A stretch of DNA of 64,000 nucleotides, taken from positions 1 through 64,000 of the forward strand of contig CAZIVR010000008.1 in NCBI GenBank assembly GCA_964542745.1, given 5' to 3'. The notes beneath the pieces are model-generated. The model was given only the letters and a program-made list of their open reading frames with translations, did not search any database and was not told the origin of the DNA. The stretch's first letter is position 1. Each line of letters opens with the position of its first letter. This document shows positions 25,236-34,583 of this stretch, piece after piece. The translations under genes were made by a program, and so were the position numbers. Source of the stretch: DATKAB01 sp964542745 (GTDB lineage Bacteria; Eisenbacteria; RBG-16-71-46).

Positions 25236-27035
25236 CTAGCCGGCGGCGCCCTCGGGCTTCACCTTGACGACCATCAGGGTCAGGTCGTCGGTCGGCCCAC
25301 GCTCGCCGGTCCACTCGAGCACCGCGGCCACGATGCCCTGCAGGATCTCCTCCCCGCTCCGGGCGGCGAGGCCGCGGATCGCGTCCTCGAGGCGGCCGCG
25401 CCCGAACATCTGCCCGTCGGGGGCCGGCGCCTCCGACACGCCGTCGGTGTAGAGCACCAGCACGTCGCCCGGGTGGAGCGCGATCGGGCGCTCCTCGTAG
25501 CGCGCGTCGGCCAGCACGCCGAGCGCCACGCCGCCCTCGACCAGCGACTCCGCGGTACCGTTCGCCCGCACCAGCAGCGGCGGATCGTGCCCCGCGTTGG
25601 AGAAGATGAGCACGCGGTTCCGGTAGTCCAGCACCCCGTAGAACGCGGTCACGAAACGGTCGCGCTCCGTGCTCTCGAACAGCAGCGTGCCGACCTTGCG
25701 CATGACCGCGCGGATCGCGAAGTCGTTCCGGATCTCGGCCAGCAGGCTCATGCGGAAGCCGGCCATCAGCAGCGCGGCGGGAATGCCCTTGCCCGAGACG
25801 TCGGCGATGGCGAGCCCGACGCGCGAGTCGGACACCTGGATGAAGTCGAAGTAGTCGCCCCCCACCTCGTCGTGGGAGCGCGACGTTCCGGCGATGTCGA
25901 AGCCCGGCAGCTGGGGCGCCGAACGGGGCAGGAACGAAAGCTGGATCTCGCGCGCGATCGCCAGCTCCTTCTCGAGCCGCCGGCGGTCGAGCAGCTCGCG
26001 CGTCATGCGGGCGCGCTCGAGGGCGACCGCGGCCTGGGCGGCGAAGGCCATCAGCAGCTCGAGGTGGCCCTCGTGGAAGGCGTCCTCGACGTCGCGCTCG
26101 AGGTTGAAGACGCCGATGGTGCGGCCGCTGAGGGCGAGCGGCGCCGCCAGCTCGCTGCGGCTCTGCGGGCGCGCCGCCACGTAACGCGGGTCGCGCGAGA
26201 CGTCGGCCACGATCACCGGCTCGCCGGTCTTCGCCACCCAGCCGACGATCCCCTGCCCGACCTGCAGGCCGAAGGCCTCCTCGGAGCCCTCCGGGTAGCC
26301 GACCGCCGAGACCGCCTCGAGGTTCTGGGTGGCGCGGTTCACGAGATAGACGGCGCCCGCGTCGTAGCGGACCACCTGGCGGAGGGCCTCGAAGATCGCG
26401 CGGATCACCTCGTCCAGGTCGAGCGGGGCGGCCAGCGCGCGCGAGACGTCGAGCAGCACCTCCTTCTCGAGCGCGCGCCGCTCGGTTTCCTCGTAGAGCA
26501 GCGCGTTGTCGAGCGCGATCGCCGCGTACTCGGCGGCCGGCAGCAGCTGCTCCAGGTCGGCGTCGTCGAACGGGGCGCCGTCGCGCCGGTCGAGGAACTC
26601 GGCCGCGCCGAACGCCTCGCCCCGGCGGAAGAGCGGAACCGCGAGCGCCGACCGGAACGGGGGCAGCTCGCCCTTCAGGCCGGGCACGGTCTCCCCCGCC
26701 GCGAGCCGGATCGGCGCGCCGAGCCGCATGCAGGCGCCCGCGAGTCCCTCGTCGCGCGCCACCCGCCACAGCCGCAGCGTCTCGTCCTCGCCCTGGAACT
26801 CCCGGCCCTCGAGCCGCCGTCCGCCGCGCCGCGTGATCCAGAGGCGCACGCGCTCCGCGTTGGAAAGGCGGCGCAGGCGCCGGCTCGCCACCCGCATCAG
26901 GGCGTTCAGGTTGTCGGGGGCGTGCGCGGCGTCGGCGCCGCGCGCGCCGAGCTCCGCGAGCGTGCGCAGCGGGTCGTCCGAGTCGCCGGCATCGGCGTCG
27001 GCGGTTTCGGGGGGCTGGACCGGGGTTTCGGACAT
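25236..27035 (-). CDS. two-GAF PP2C (SpoIIE-type) phosphatase
   Basis: 599 residues. Two GAF-like sensor domains lie at about 65-205 and 215-360. The second contains AGAVYLVNRATQNLE and GQGIVGWVAKTGEPVIV. A linker helix leads to an RsbU-type PP2C domain (about 375-590) with EVGGDYFDF, IADVSGKGIPAALLMA, SNAGHDPPLLV, YTDGVSEA and PTDDLTLMVV. It probably senses a small molecule or redox state and dephosphorylates a STAS partner. The ATG at 27035 lies 8 nt after a -10 element, so the message is likely leaderless. It converges with the peroxiredoxin gene, with 33 nt between stops. Confidence 0.92.
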   Translation of the reverse strand: MSETPVQPPETADADAGDSDDPLRTLAELGARGADAAHAPDNLNALMRVASRRLRRLSNAERVRLWITRRGGRRLEGREFQGEDETLRLWRVARDEGLAGACMRLGAPIRLAAGETVPGLKGELPPFRSALAVPLFRRGEAFGAAEFLDRRDGAPFDDADLEQLLPAAEYAAIALDNALLYEETERRALEKEVLLDVSRALAAPLDLDEVIRAIFEALRQVVRYDAGAVYLVNRATQNLEAVSAVGYPEGSEEAFGLQVGQGIVGWVAKTGEPVIVADVSRDPRYVAARPQSRSELAAPLALSGRTIGVFNLERDVEDAFHEGHLELLMAFAAQAAVALERARMTRELLDRRRLEKELAIAREIQLSFLPRSAPQLPGFDIAGTSRSHDEVGGDYFDFIQVSDSRVGLAIADVSGKGIPAALLMAGFRMSLLAEIRNDFAIRAVMRKVGTLLFESTERDRFVTAFYGVLDYRNRVLIFSNAGHDPPLLVRANGTAESLVEGGVALGVLADARYEERPIALHPGDVLVLYTDGVSEAPAPDGQMFGRGRLEDAIRGLAARSGEEILQGIVAAVLEWTGERGPTDDLTLMVVKVKPEGAAG

Positions 27036-27043
27036 GGCGTTGC

Positions 27044-27073
27044 ACGCTATCCCGCCGCTTTCCCGCACCGCAA
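27044..27073 (-). promoter_or_regulatory. promoter of two-GAF phosphatase, leaderless
   Basis: Reading leftwards: TTGCGG (27068-27073), 18-nt spacer, TAGCGT (27044-27049), 8 nt before the ATG at 27035. Confidence 0.6.
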
Positions 27074-27253
27074 GCGGCGGCCGGGTCCTTCGCCGGCTCC
27101 GGCCCGGTTGGGCTCCTTGCATTTCGCACGATCCCGCCGCCGCACGGCTCCAAGCCGCTGACCGGCGGGCGATTCGCGGTGAACGGAACGCCCCGTCCCG
27201 CCGATACCCCCGACGCGGCGTCCGGCCGCACCCCCCAACCGACGGAGTCAGGG

Positions 27254-29215
27254 ATGGCCAAGGATCACAAGCGGCTTGGCGACATGCTTCTCGAGGAGAA
27301 ACTCCTGTCGCCGGCGGACCTGCAGGTCGCCATCGAGGAGCAGCGCCGCACCGGCCACCTCCTCGGAGCCACGCTCATCCGTCTCGGGCTCGTCGAGGAG
27401 AACGCGCTGCTGCAGCTGCTGCAGCGGCAGCTCCACCTCCCGCTCGTGAACCTGGACGAGGTGGTCGTGGACGAACAGGTGATCCAGTTCGTCAAGGAGG
27501 ACCTCGCCCGCAAGTACGTGGCGATGCCGATCGAGGTCGAGGGACGCCGCACGCTCCGCGTGGCGATGGCCGACCCGCTCAACGTCGCCGCCCTCGAGGA
27601 CCTGCGCTTCCACTCGGGGATGTTCATCCAGCCCGTGCTCGCCACGCCGTCCTCGATCCTCCAGGCGATCGAGCGCTACTACCACATCGACAACTCGGTG
27701 AACGAGGTGCTCGAGAACATCATCAGCGCCGAGGACGACGTCGAGATCAACGCGGTCCAGGACGAGGAGCAGGCCGAGGCCATCGACCAGCTCATCGCCG
27801 AGGCCGAGGGGCGGCCGATCGTCCGCCTGACCAACTGGCTGCTGCACCGCGCGGTCGAGGATCGCGCGAGCGACATCCACATCGAGCCCCAGGATCGCGA
27901 CCTCATGGTGCGCGTCCGCGTGGACGGCCTGCTGCGCGAGCTGCAGCGGCTGCCCAAGTGGACCCAGAGCGCGATCGTGTCGCGCATCAAGGTGCTCTCG
28001 AACATGGACATCGCGGAAAAGCGCCAGCCGCAGGACGGCCGCCTCATGGTGGAGATCGAGGGACGGCGCGTGGACATGCGCGTCTCGACCCTGCCGGTCT
28101 CGCACGGCGAGAAGGTCGTGATCCGGATCATCGACCAGGCCCGCACCCGCGTGGCGCTCGACGAGCTCGGCTTCCTGCCCGACGACCTCTCCCGCATCAA
28201 GCGCTACCTCGGCCGCCCGCAGGGCATCGTGCTCGTGACCGGTCCCACCGGTTCGGGCAAGTCCACGCTGCTGTATTCGGCGCTCCGGCACCTGCAGCAC
28301 GAGACCAAGAACATCGTGACCGTGGAGGACCCGGTCGAATTCCAACTCGGCGGGATCAACCAGGTCCAGGTGGACGAGAAGGCCAAGAAGACCTTCCCCA
28401 ACGCGCTGCGCGCGATCCTGCGCCAGGACCCCGACATCATCATGATCGGGGAGATCCGCGACAAGGAGACGGCCCAGATCGCCTTCCGCGCCGCGGTGAC
28501 CGGCCACCTCGTGCTCAGCACGCTGCACACCAACGACGCCGCGAGCGCGGTGACGCGGCTCGTGGACCTCGGCCTCGAGCCCTTCATGGTCGCCACCTCG
28601 CTGGTGGGCGTGGTCGCGATGCGGCTGGTCCGCACGCTCTGCCCGCGCTGCCGGGAGTCGTACGAGACCGACGCCGGAAGCCTGAACCGCCTGATGAGCG
28701 GCAACATGGAGGGCACGATCACGCTCCACCGCGGCCGCGGGTGCTCCCACTGCCGCGACACCGGCTACGCGGGGCGCACCGGGATCTTCGAGATGTTCGA
28801 GGTGGACGAGACCATCCGCGGCCTGCTGACCTCCAACGCCTCCGACTCGGTGATCCGGCACGCGGCGGTCGAGGCCGGCATGCGCTCGATGGGCGAGGAC
28901 GGCCTCAAGAAGGTGCTCGAGGGGATCTCCACGCTCGAAGAGGTGACGCGCGTCGTGTACCTCGAGGATCAACCGGGCCGGCTCTGCCCCGCCTGCCAGA
29001 CCTACCTCAATCACGAATACGAGTACTGCCCGACCTGCGGGGAGTTCGCCGGGGAGCATTGCGAGCACTGCCGGAAGCGCATGAACCCCGCGTGGCAGTT
29101 CTGCCCGTCCTGCGGCTCGCAGAACGGACGGTCGGCCGACGCGGGAACCGAGGCCGCCCCGAGGCGCCGCGTCGGGCGCGAGGTGGGCCGCGGCGGACTG
29201 AGGAGAGCCTCGTGA
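27254..29215 (+). CDS. GspE/PilB-type secretion/pilus ATPase with C-terminal zinc ribbons
   Basis: 653 residues. An N-terminal GspE-II/MshEN domain (about 5-145; LGDMLLEEKLLSPADL) precedes the hexameric ATPase domain. Motifs are Walker A GPTGSGKST (330-338), Asp box TVEDPVEF, Walker B DIIMIGEIRD and His box GHLVLSTLHTNDA. The family tetracysteine finger is present (CPRC...CSHC). The protein powers assembly of type IV pili or type II secretion. Unusual is an added C-terminal segment from about 578 with four CxxC pairs (CPAC, CPTC, CEHC, CPSC), two zinc-ribbon-like units, then a basic tail. The ATG at 27254 follows a GGAGTCAGGG stretch. The stop overlaps the HD-GYP start (GTGA). Confidence 0.93.
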   Translation: MAKDHKRLGDMLLEEKLLSPADLQVAIEEQRRTGHLLGATLIRLGLVEENALLQLLQRQLHLPLVNLDEVVVDEQVIQFVKEDLARKYVAMPIEVEGRRTLRVAMADPLNVAALEDLRFHSGMFIQPVLATPSSILQAIERYYHIDNSVNEVLENIISAEDDVEINAVQDEEQAEAIDQLIAEAEGRPIVRLTNWLLHRAVEDRASDIHIEPQDRDLMVRVRVDGLLRELQRLPKWTQSAIVSRIKVLSNMDIAEKRQPQDGRLMVEIEGRRVDMRVSTLPVSHGEKVVIRIIDQARTRVALDELGFLPDDLSRIKRYLGRPQGIVLVTGPTGSGKSTLLYSALRHLQHETKNIVTVEDPVEFQLGGINQVQVDEKAKKTFPNALRAILRQDPDIIMIGEIRDKETAQIAFRAAVTGHLVLSTLHTNDAASAVTRLVDLGLEPFMVATSLVGVVAMRLVRTLCPRCRESYETDAGSLNRLMSGNMEGTITLHRGRGCSHCRDTGYAGRTGIFEMFEVDETIRGLLTSNASDSVIRHAAVEAGMRSMGEDGLKKVLEGISTLEEVTRVVYLEDQPGRLCPACQTYLNHEYEYCPTCGEFAGEHCEHCRKRMNPAWQFCPSCGSQNGRSADAGTEAAPRRRVGREVGRGGLRRAS

Positions 29216-30168
29216 CCCGGAGGCTCCAGGCGCTCTGGAAGGTGAATCGCGGGCTGCTCGTGCTGCTCGGGATCGTCAGCGTCACCGGGGTGATCCACTT
29301 CTTCGTGATCAACCAGCGCGCGTTCCTCAACTTCTACTACCTGCCCGTGGTGTTCGGGGCCTACACCATGGGCATGCGCAAGGGCGTCTACTCCGCCTGC
29401 TTCGCGTGCGCGATCGTGTTCGGCATCGCGTTCCTCGGCGAAAGCCAGTTCGGCGGCCCCGATCCCGAAACGTGGATGCGCTGGCTCGACCTCGGCACCT
29501 GGGCCTGCTTCCTCGTCCTCACCTCCTACCTGGTGGGCTCGCTCTACGAGGAGAAGGAGCGCCAGCTTCGCGACCTCCAGCAGGCCTACCAGGGCATCCT
29601 CGAGCTGATGTCCAAGTTCATCGACTCGGTGGACCGCTACACCGAGAATCACTCGCGGCGCGTCGCCACGTTCGCGGTCGAGATGGCGCGCGCCCTGGGC
29701 CTCGCCGAGTCCGAAGTCGAGAACATCCGGGTCGGCGCGTACCTGCACGACATCGGCAAGGTGGACATCAGCACCGACCTCCTGCGCAAGGCCGCCGGGC
29801 TCACGCCCGAGGAGATGCAGGAGGTGCGCCGCCACGTGGACGCGGGCGAGCGCATGGTGCGCTCGATGGGCGGCATCCTGAAGCACGTGATCCCGATGGT
29901 GGCCTACCACCACGAGCGCTGGGACGGCACCGGCTACAAGGGCCTGAAGGGCGAAGAGATCCCGCTCGGCGCCCGCATCATCGCCGTGGCGGACACCTAC
30001 GACGCCATCGTGATGGACCGCGCCTACCGCAAGGGCCGCACCCCCCGCCAGGCCGTGAAGATCATCCGCGAGGCGAGCGGTTCGCAGTTCGACCCGATGG
30101 TGGTCGAGCTGTTCGTCCAGCTCTACGACACCTTCGAGGACGAGCCCGGGGAGCAGCGCGTCGCCTGA
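29212..30168 (+). CDS. membrane HD-GYP domain protein
   Basis: 318 residues from a GTG overlapping the ATPase stop, with GAGGAG upstream. Three to four N-terminal membrane segments (about 12-115) precede a short coiled stretch. An HD-GYP domain then carries HDIGKVDIS and HHERWDGTGYKGLKG, the metal and GYP motifs of c-di-GMP phosphodiesterases. Coupling to a PilB/GspE ATPase fits c-di-GMP control of pilus or secretion function, because PilB-family N-domains bind that messenger in some bacteria. Catalytic activity is inferred from the intact motifs only. Confidence 0.9.
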   Translation: MTRRLQALWKVNRGLLVLLGIVSVTGVIHFFVINQRAFLNFYYLPVVFGAYTMGMRKGVYSACFACAIVFGIAFLGESQFGGPDPETWMRWLDLGTWACFLVLTSYLVGSLYEEKERQLRDLQQAYQGILELMSKFIDSVDRYTENHSRRVATFAVEMARALGLAESEVENIRVGAYLHDIGKVDISTDLLRKAAGLTPEEMQEVRRHVDAGERMVRSMGGILKHVIPMVAYHHERWDGTGYKGLKGEEIPLGARIIAVADTYDAIVMDRAYRKGRTPRQAVKIIREASGSQFDPMVVELFVQLYDTFEDEPGEQRVA

Positions 30169-30241
30169 CCGCGGGACCGGGCGCCGGCGCCCGGCCCGAA
30201 GCACTCCCGCCCGCCCGCGCGCCACACGCCGTCCGCCGCGG

Positions 30242-30271
30242 TTGCCGCCGCGCGCGCGCACCCCCTAGACT
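30242..30271 (+). promoter_or_regulatory. promoter of cstA
   Basis: TTGCCG (30242-30247), 18-nt spacer, TAGACT (30266-30271), giving a leader of about 35 nt before the TTG start. Confidence 0.5.
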
Positions 30272-30312
30272 CCGCCGGGTTCGCTGCCCTCGTCGCCGGC
30301 CGGAGACCGTCC

Positions 30313-32166
30313 TTGCCCGCGCTCTACCTGGTGATCGTCTCGGCGCTGGTCGCGCTGATCGCCTACCGGACCTACGGCGCCTTCCTCGCCGCCCGGGTCG
30401 CCACGCTGGACGACCTGCGGCGCACCCCGGCCCACGCCCGCCGCGACGGGCGCGACTACGTGCCCACCCACCGCTGGGTGCTGTTCGGGCACCACTTCGC
30501 GGCGATCGCCGGGGCCGGCCCCCTGCTCGGGCCGGTGCTGGCCGCGCAGTTCGGCTACCTGCCCGGCTTCCTGTGGCTGCTGGTCGGTTCGGTGCTGGCG
30601 GGCGGGGTCCACGACTTCGTGATCCTCATGGCGTCGGTGCGCTCGGGCGGCCGCTCGCTCGCCAACATCGCCCGCGAGAACGTGAGCCCACTCACCGGCG
30701 CCGCCACCGCGATCGCGATCGTGTTCGTGATGATGGTGGCGGTGGCGGCCATGGCGATCGTGGTGGTGAACTCGCTCAAGGAGAGCTCCTGGGGCGTGTT
30801 CTCGATCCTGTGCACCATCCCCATCGCCCTCGGCATGGGGGTCTGGAGCTACCGCATCCGCCCCGGCTCGGTGAAGCCCGCGACCGTCGTGGGCGCGATC
30901 CTGCTGCTGCTCGCGGTGTGGGGCGGCTCGCTCGTGCCGGGCTCGCCGTGGCACGCGCGCCTGATCTTCTCCGAGCACCCGATCGCCGCCGCGATCATGG
31001 TGTACGGATTCGTCGCCTCGGTGCTCCCGGTCTGGCTGCTGCTCTGCCCGCGCGACTACCTGTCCTCGTTCCTCAAGATCGGCGCGGTGCTGCTGCTCGC
31101 GGTCGGGGTGATCGTGGTGAATCCCGCGCTCCGCATGCCGGCCTTCAATCCCCAGTTCGCGGGGGGCGGCCCGGTGTTCCCGGGCCCGATCTTCCCGTAC
31201 GTGTTCATCACCATCGCCTGCGGGGCGATCTCCGGCTTCCACTCGCTGATCGCCTCGGGCACCACGCCCAAGATGATCGACCGGGAGCGCGACATCCTGC
31301 CCATCTCCTATGGAGCGATGGTCCTCGAGGGCTTCGTGGGCGTGATCGCGCTGGTCGCCGCCTGCGCGCTGCACCCGGCCGACTACTTCGCGATCAACAC
31401 CCGGCCCGAGGTGTTCGCCGGGCTCGGGATGCAGGTCGAGAACCTGATGGCGCTCGAGCGCGAGGTCGGCGAGAAGCTGGCCGGGCGCCCGGGCGGCGCG
31501 GTGTCGCTCGCGGTGGGCATGGCGCAGATCTTCTCGGGGCTCCCGTTCGCGCGCGGGCTCATGTCCTTCTGGTACCACTTCGCGATCATGTTCGAGGCGC
31601 TGTTCGTGCTGACCCTGATCGACACCGGCACGCGCGTGATGCGCTACATGCTGCAGGAGGTGGGCGGCATGGCGGCGCCGCGCCTGCGCGAGTGGAACGG
31701 CGTCGCGCCGGCGATCCTCTTCAGCGCCCTCGCGGTCGGCGGCTGGGGCTACTTCGTGTGGACCGGAACGATCGGCTCGATGTGGCCGCTGCTCGGCGTG
31801 TGCAACCAGATGCTCGCGGCGTTCGCGCTCGCGATCGGCACCTCGGTGCTGCTGCGGACGGGACGCGGGCGCTACGCGTGGATCACGCTCGCGCCGCTCG
31901 CGTTCATGATCGTCAACACGCTCACCGCCGGGTGGATGAACCTGTCGGTCAACTACCTGCGGCCCCAGCTGAAGGCCGGCGCGGGCTCGCTGTGGGAGGC
32001 GTTCCTCGCCGCGCCCGCCCCGGCGCGGGCCCAGTGCGCGATCACGCTCGCCATCATGGCGCTGCTGGTCGTGGTGGTGGCGGATTGCCTGGTGCGATGG
32101 AGCCGCGGCCTCCTGCGCCCGCACGCCTCGCGCGCGCCGGCCCCCAGTCCCGCGGCGCTCCTCTAG
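30313..32166 (+). CDS. cstA: CstA-family peptide/pyruvate transporter
   Basis: 617 residues with about 14-16 hydrophobic segments. Family hallmarks are YRTYGAFLA near the N-terminus, FGHHFAAIAGAGPLLGPVLA, GGVHDF, ISGFHSLIASGTTPKMI and MWPLLGVCNQMLAAFAL. Relatives import peptides or pyruvate during carbon starvation. The TTG start at 30313 has CGGAG upstream and begins directly before the first membrane helix; an in-frame GTG a few codons later is possible. It is followed after 7 nt by the thioredoxin-fold gene, so the two are likely co-transcribed. Confidence 0.9.
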   Translation: MPALYLVIVSALVALIAYRTYGAFLAARVATLDDLRRTPAHARRDGRDYVPTHRWVLFGHHFAAIAGAGPLLGPVLAAQFGYLPGFLWLLVGSVLAGGVHDFVILMASVRSGGRSLANIARENVSPLTGAATAIAIVFVMMVAVAAMAIVVVNSLKESSWGVFSILCTIPIALGMGVWSYRIRPGSVKPATVVGAILLLLAVWGGSLVPGSPWHARLIFSEHPIAAAIMVYGFVASVLPVWLLLCPRDYLSSFLKIGAVLLLAVGVIVVNPALRMPAFNPQFAGGGPVFPGPIFPYVFITIACGAISGFHSLIASGTTPKMIDRERDILPISYGAMVLEGFVGVIALVAACALHPADYFAINTRPEVFAGLGMQVENLMALEREVGEKLAGRPGGAVSLAVGMAQIFSGLPFARGLMSFWYHFAIMFEALFVLTLIDTGTRVMRYMLQEVGGMAAPRLREWNGVAPAILFSALAVGGWGYFVWTGTIGSMWPLLGVCNQMLAAFALAIGTSVLLRTGRGRYAWITLAPLAFMIVNTLTAGWMNLSVNYLRPQLKAGAGSLWEAFLAAPAPARAQCAITLAIMALLVVVVADCLVRWSRGLLRPHASRAPAPSPAALL

Positions 32167-32173
32167 GCGCGCG

Positions 32174-32761
32174 GTGAGATCCGCCGGGGTCCGGATCGCG
32201 CTGCTCGCAGCGCTGCTCGCGCTGGGCGCGCTGGCCTGGCGCGGCCAGCTGGTGCGCGTGGGGCGCGACGCGCGACCCGCGCCGCTCGCCCTGCTGCCCG
32301 AGGCGGAGCGCGCCGAGGTCGCCTGCGACGTGGTGCTCCCCGCGGTGCCGGTCGGGATGACCCGCGTCCACTCGGGGGGCGCGCCGCTCCTCATCCACTA
32401 CTGGGCGCCGTGGGAGCGCGAGGGCCGCGCGCAGGCCGCGGGCCTCGACTCGCTGGTGCGGGCGCTCGACCGGCCCGAGCTTCGGGTGGTGCTGGTGAGC
32501 TCGGACCCGTTCCCCTCGGTGGCGCGCTTCGTCCAGCGCCACCGGCTGAAGCTGCGGGTGCTGCTCGACGGCCGCGGCGAGCTGCGCGCGCAGGTGCCGC
32601 GCCCGACCCTTCCCCACACCGTGGTGATCGGCCGCGACGGGAGGGCGTGGGTGCGTCAGTCGGGCGCCGTGGACTGGCTGGATCCGGCGACGGCCGCGAC
32701 GCTGCTCCGGGTTCTCGAGAGCGAGGCCCCGGCCCCCAAGACGGAACGCCCGCCGGTCTGA
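32174..32761 (+). CDS. thioredoxin/TlpA-like protein lacking the CxxC pair
   Basis: 195 residues from a GTG. An N-terminal signal anchor (about 5-22) leads to a periplasmic TlpA-like fold: PLLIHYWAPWEREGRAQ at the position of the usual WAxWCxxC, VVLVSSDPF, the cis-Pro loop PTLPHTVVIGRDG, and a closing helix. Both redox cysteines are absent (Glu-Arg-Glu instead); the only Cys is at about 56 before the fold. It cannot act as a classical dithiol reductase; a structural or partner-binding role is possible. It is coupled to cstA, and its stop lies inside a terminator hairpin. Confidence 0.75.
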   Translation: MRSAGVRIALLAALLALGALAWRGQLVRVGRDARPAPLALLPEAERAEVACDVVLPAVPVGMTRVHSGGAPLLIHYWAPWEREGRAQAAGLDSLVRALDRPELRVVLVSSDPFPSVARFVQRHRLKLRVLLDGRGELRAQVPRPTLPHTVVIGRDGRAWVRQSGAVDWLDPATAATLLRVLESEAPAPKTERPPV

Positions 32762-32773
32762 AACCGGCGGGCG
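32747..32773 (+). terminator. 11-bp hairpin terminator of cstA unit
   Basis: Arms CGCCCGCCGGT (32747-32757) and ACCGGCGGGCG (32763-32773) are perfectly complementary with a 5-nt loop. It overlaps the stop codon, is followed by AAAA on the plus strand, and may also serve the opposing tRNA gene. Confidence 0.7.
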
Positions 32774-32784
32774 CCGACACAAAA

Positions 32785-32860
<76 letters not shown>

Positions 32861-32882
32861 ACCGGCATGGGTGCGACCGACG

Positions 32883-32912
32883 TTTGTACACCACGCGCGG
32901 AGCGGGCGTCAA
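32883..32912 (-). promoter_or_regulatory. promoter of tRNA-Ala
   Basis: Reading leftwards: TTGACG (32907-32912), 18-nt spacer, TACAAA (32883-32888), placing transcription start about 16 nt before the mature tRNA 5' end. Confidence 0.55.
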
Positions 32913-32943
32913 AGCCCGGCGCGCGCGCGGCGCACACCGGTCG

Positions 32944-34515
32944 TCAGCCGAACAGGCCCCGCCGGCGCCGGCGCCGCGGGGGCGTGCCGAGCAGCGCGCC
33001 CATCACCCCGCGCATGACCTGCGTGGTGGCGCGACCCGCGATGGTCTTGACGAGCGGCGAGTTGAGCGCTCCCGCCAGCCCCTCGAGCAGGCCGCCCGCC
33101 GCCGCAGCCGGGGACTTCGGCATCTCGCGGTCGAAGGAACCGGAGTCCGGGGCCGCGCCCGCGCCCGCGCCGGCCGACATGCGGGCGGCCAGCATCTCGC
33201 GGGCGCTCTCGCGGTCCACCGCCTGGGCGTATTCCTTCACCTGCGCCGACGCCGCGAGCCGGCGCGCCCGCTCCTCCGCCGCCATCGGGGACATGCGCGA
33301 GGCCGGCGGGATCAGGCGCGTCGCGAAGGGCGGCGTCGGGGCGCCGTTCGAAGCCAGCACCGTGACCAGCGCCTCCCCGGTGCCGAGCGTGGTCAGCACC
33401 TCCTCCACGTCGTAGTGGTCCGTCTTCGGAAACGTGCGCGCCGCCGCCCGCAGCGCCTTCTCGTCGTCGGGAGTGAAGGCGCGCAGCGCGTGCTGCACGC
33501 GGTTGCCGAGCTGGCCGAGCACGTCGGCCGGGACATCCTTGGGGCTCTGCGTGACGAAGATCACCCCCACGCCCTTCGAGCGGATCAGGCGCACCACCTG
33601 CTCGACCTGCGCGAGGAACTCCTTGCTGGCCCCGTCGAACAGCAGGTGGGCTTCGTCGAAGAAGAACACCAGCTTCGGCTTCTCGAGGTCCCCGACCTCG
33701 GGAAGCTCGAGGTAGAGGCGCGCGAGCATCCACATCATGAACGTGGAGGAGAGCGCCGGCCGGTCCTGCACGTCGGTGAGGTCCAGCAGGCTCACGAGCC
33801 CGCGGCCGTCCCGCTCGGTCTGGATCAGGTCGTCGAGGTCGAACTCGGGCTCGCCGAAGAACGCTTCCGCCCCCTGCTGCTCGAGCTCCACCATCTCGCG
33901 GAGCAGGACCCCGACCGTGGCCTTCGACATGCCGCCGTAGTCCTTGAGCTGGTCGGCGCCCTCGCCCGACAGGAACTGGAGGATCGCGCGCAGGTCGGAG
34001 AAGTCGAGGAGCGGCAGCCCGTGGTCGTCGCAGTACTTGAAGACCATCGCGAGCACGCTGGACTGGGTGTCGTTGAGCCCGAGCACGCGGGCCAGCAGCA
34101 GCGGGCCGAAGCTCGACACCGTGGCGCGCAGCTGGGCCCCGTTGCGGCCCGTGAGGCTCAGGAACTCGACCGGGAAGGACGCGGCCTTCCAGTCGTAGCC
34201 CGTGGCGGCGGAGCGCTCGGCGATCTTCGGGTGGGTCTCCCCCGCCGTGCCCAGCCCCGAGAGGTCCCCCTTCACGTCGGCGACGAACACCGGCACGCCG
34301 GCGTTCGAGAGCTGCTCGGCGACCAGCTGCAGCGTCCGGGTCTTGCCGGTTCCGGTGGCGCCGGCGATCAGCCCGTGCCGGTTGAGCATGCCGAGCGGCA
34401 GCGTGACCAGCGGCTCGGCGTGACACTCGCCGCCGTGGAGCACGGCCCCCAGCACGACGCGGTTCGGACCCGCGGGAAAGGCGGCGCGGGCGGATTCGAC
34501 GACTTTCGGGTCCAT
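32944..34515 (-). CDS. HerA/DUF853-family ATPase
   Basis: 523 residues. A bacterial HerA-like helicase/translocase of the DUF853 (YjgR) family. N-terminal strands precede Walker A GATGTGKT (52-59), then VADVKGDLSGL, a middle insert, Walker B KLVFFFDEAHLLF, and sensor VIFVTQSPKDVP. The C-terminus has an Ala/Gly-rich linker and ends in a poly-Arg stretch (PPRRRRRRGLFG). The family has not been given a firm cellular role; relatives move or remodel DNA. The ATG at 34515 is preceded by GGAG. The gene stands alone between tRNA-Ala and a secreted protein gene. Confidence 0.9.
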   Translation of the reverse strand: MDPKVVESARAAFPAGPNRVVLGAVLHGGECHAEPLVTLPLGMLNRHGLIAGATGTGKTRTLQLVAEQLSNAGVPVFVADVKGDLSGLGTAGETHPKIAERSAATGYDWKAASFPVEFLSLTGRNGAQLRATVSSFGPLLLARVLGLNDTQSSVLAMVFKYCDDHGLPLLDFSDLRAILQFLSGEGADQLKDYGGMSKATVGVLLREMVELEQQGAEAFFGEPEFDLDDLIQTERDGRGLVSLLDLTDVQDRPALSSTFMMWMLARLYLELPEVGDLEKPKLVFFFDEAHLLFDGASKEFLAQVEQVVRLIRSKGVGVIFVTQSPKDVPADVLGQLGNRVQHALRAFTPDDEKALRAAARTFPKTDHYDVEEVLTTLGTGEALVTVLASNGAPTPPFATRLIPPASRMSPMAAEERARRLAASAQVKEYAQAVDRESAREMLAARMSAGAGAGAAPDSGSFDREMPKSPAAAAGGLLEGLAGALNSPLVKTIAGRATTQVMRGVMGALLGTPPRRRRRRGLFG

Positions 34516-34583
34516 CGCTCGGCGGTCTCCGGTGTGAGGTGGTGCGTCCTGGGGGCGGGTCGGGCGATCGGCGTTCCCCGCGG

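Noticed and set aside
29212..29215. TGA between the GspE/PilB ATPase and the HD-GYP protein as another Sec readthrough
   Set aside because: The frames differ; it is an ordinary GTGA overlap, with GAGGAG before the GTG.
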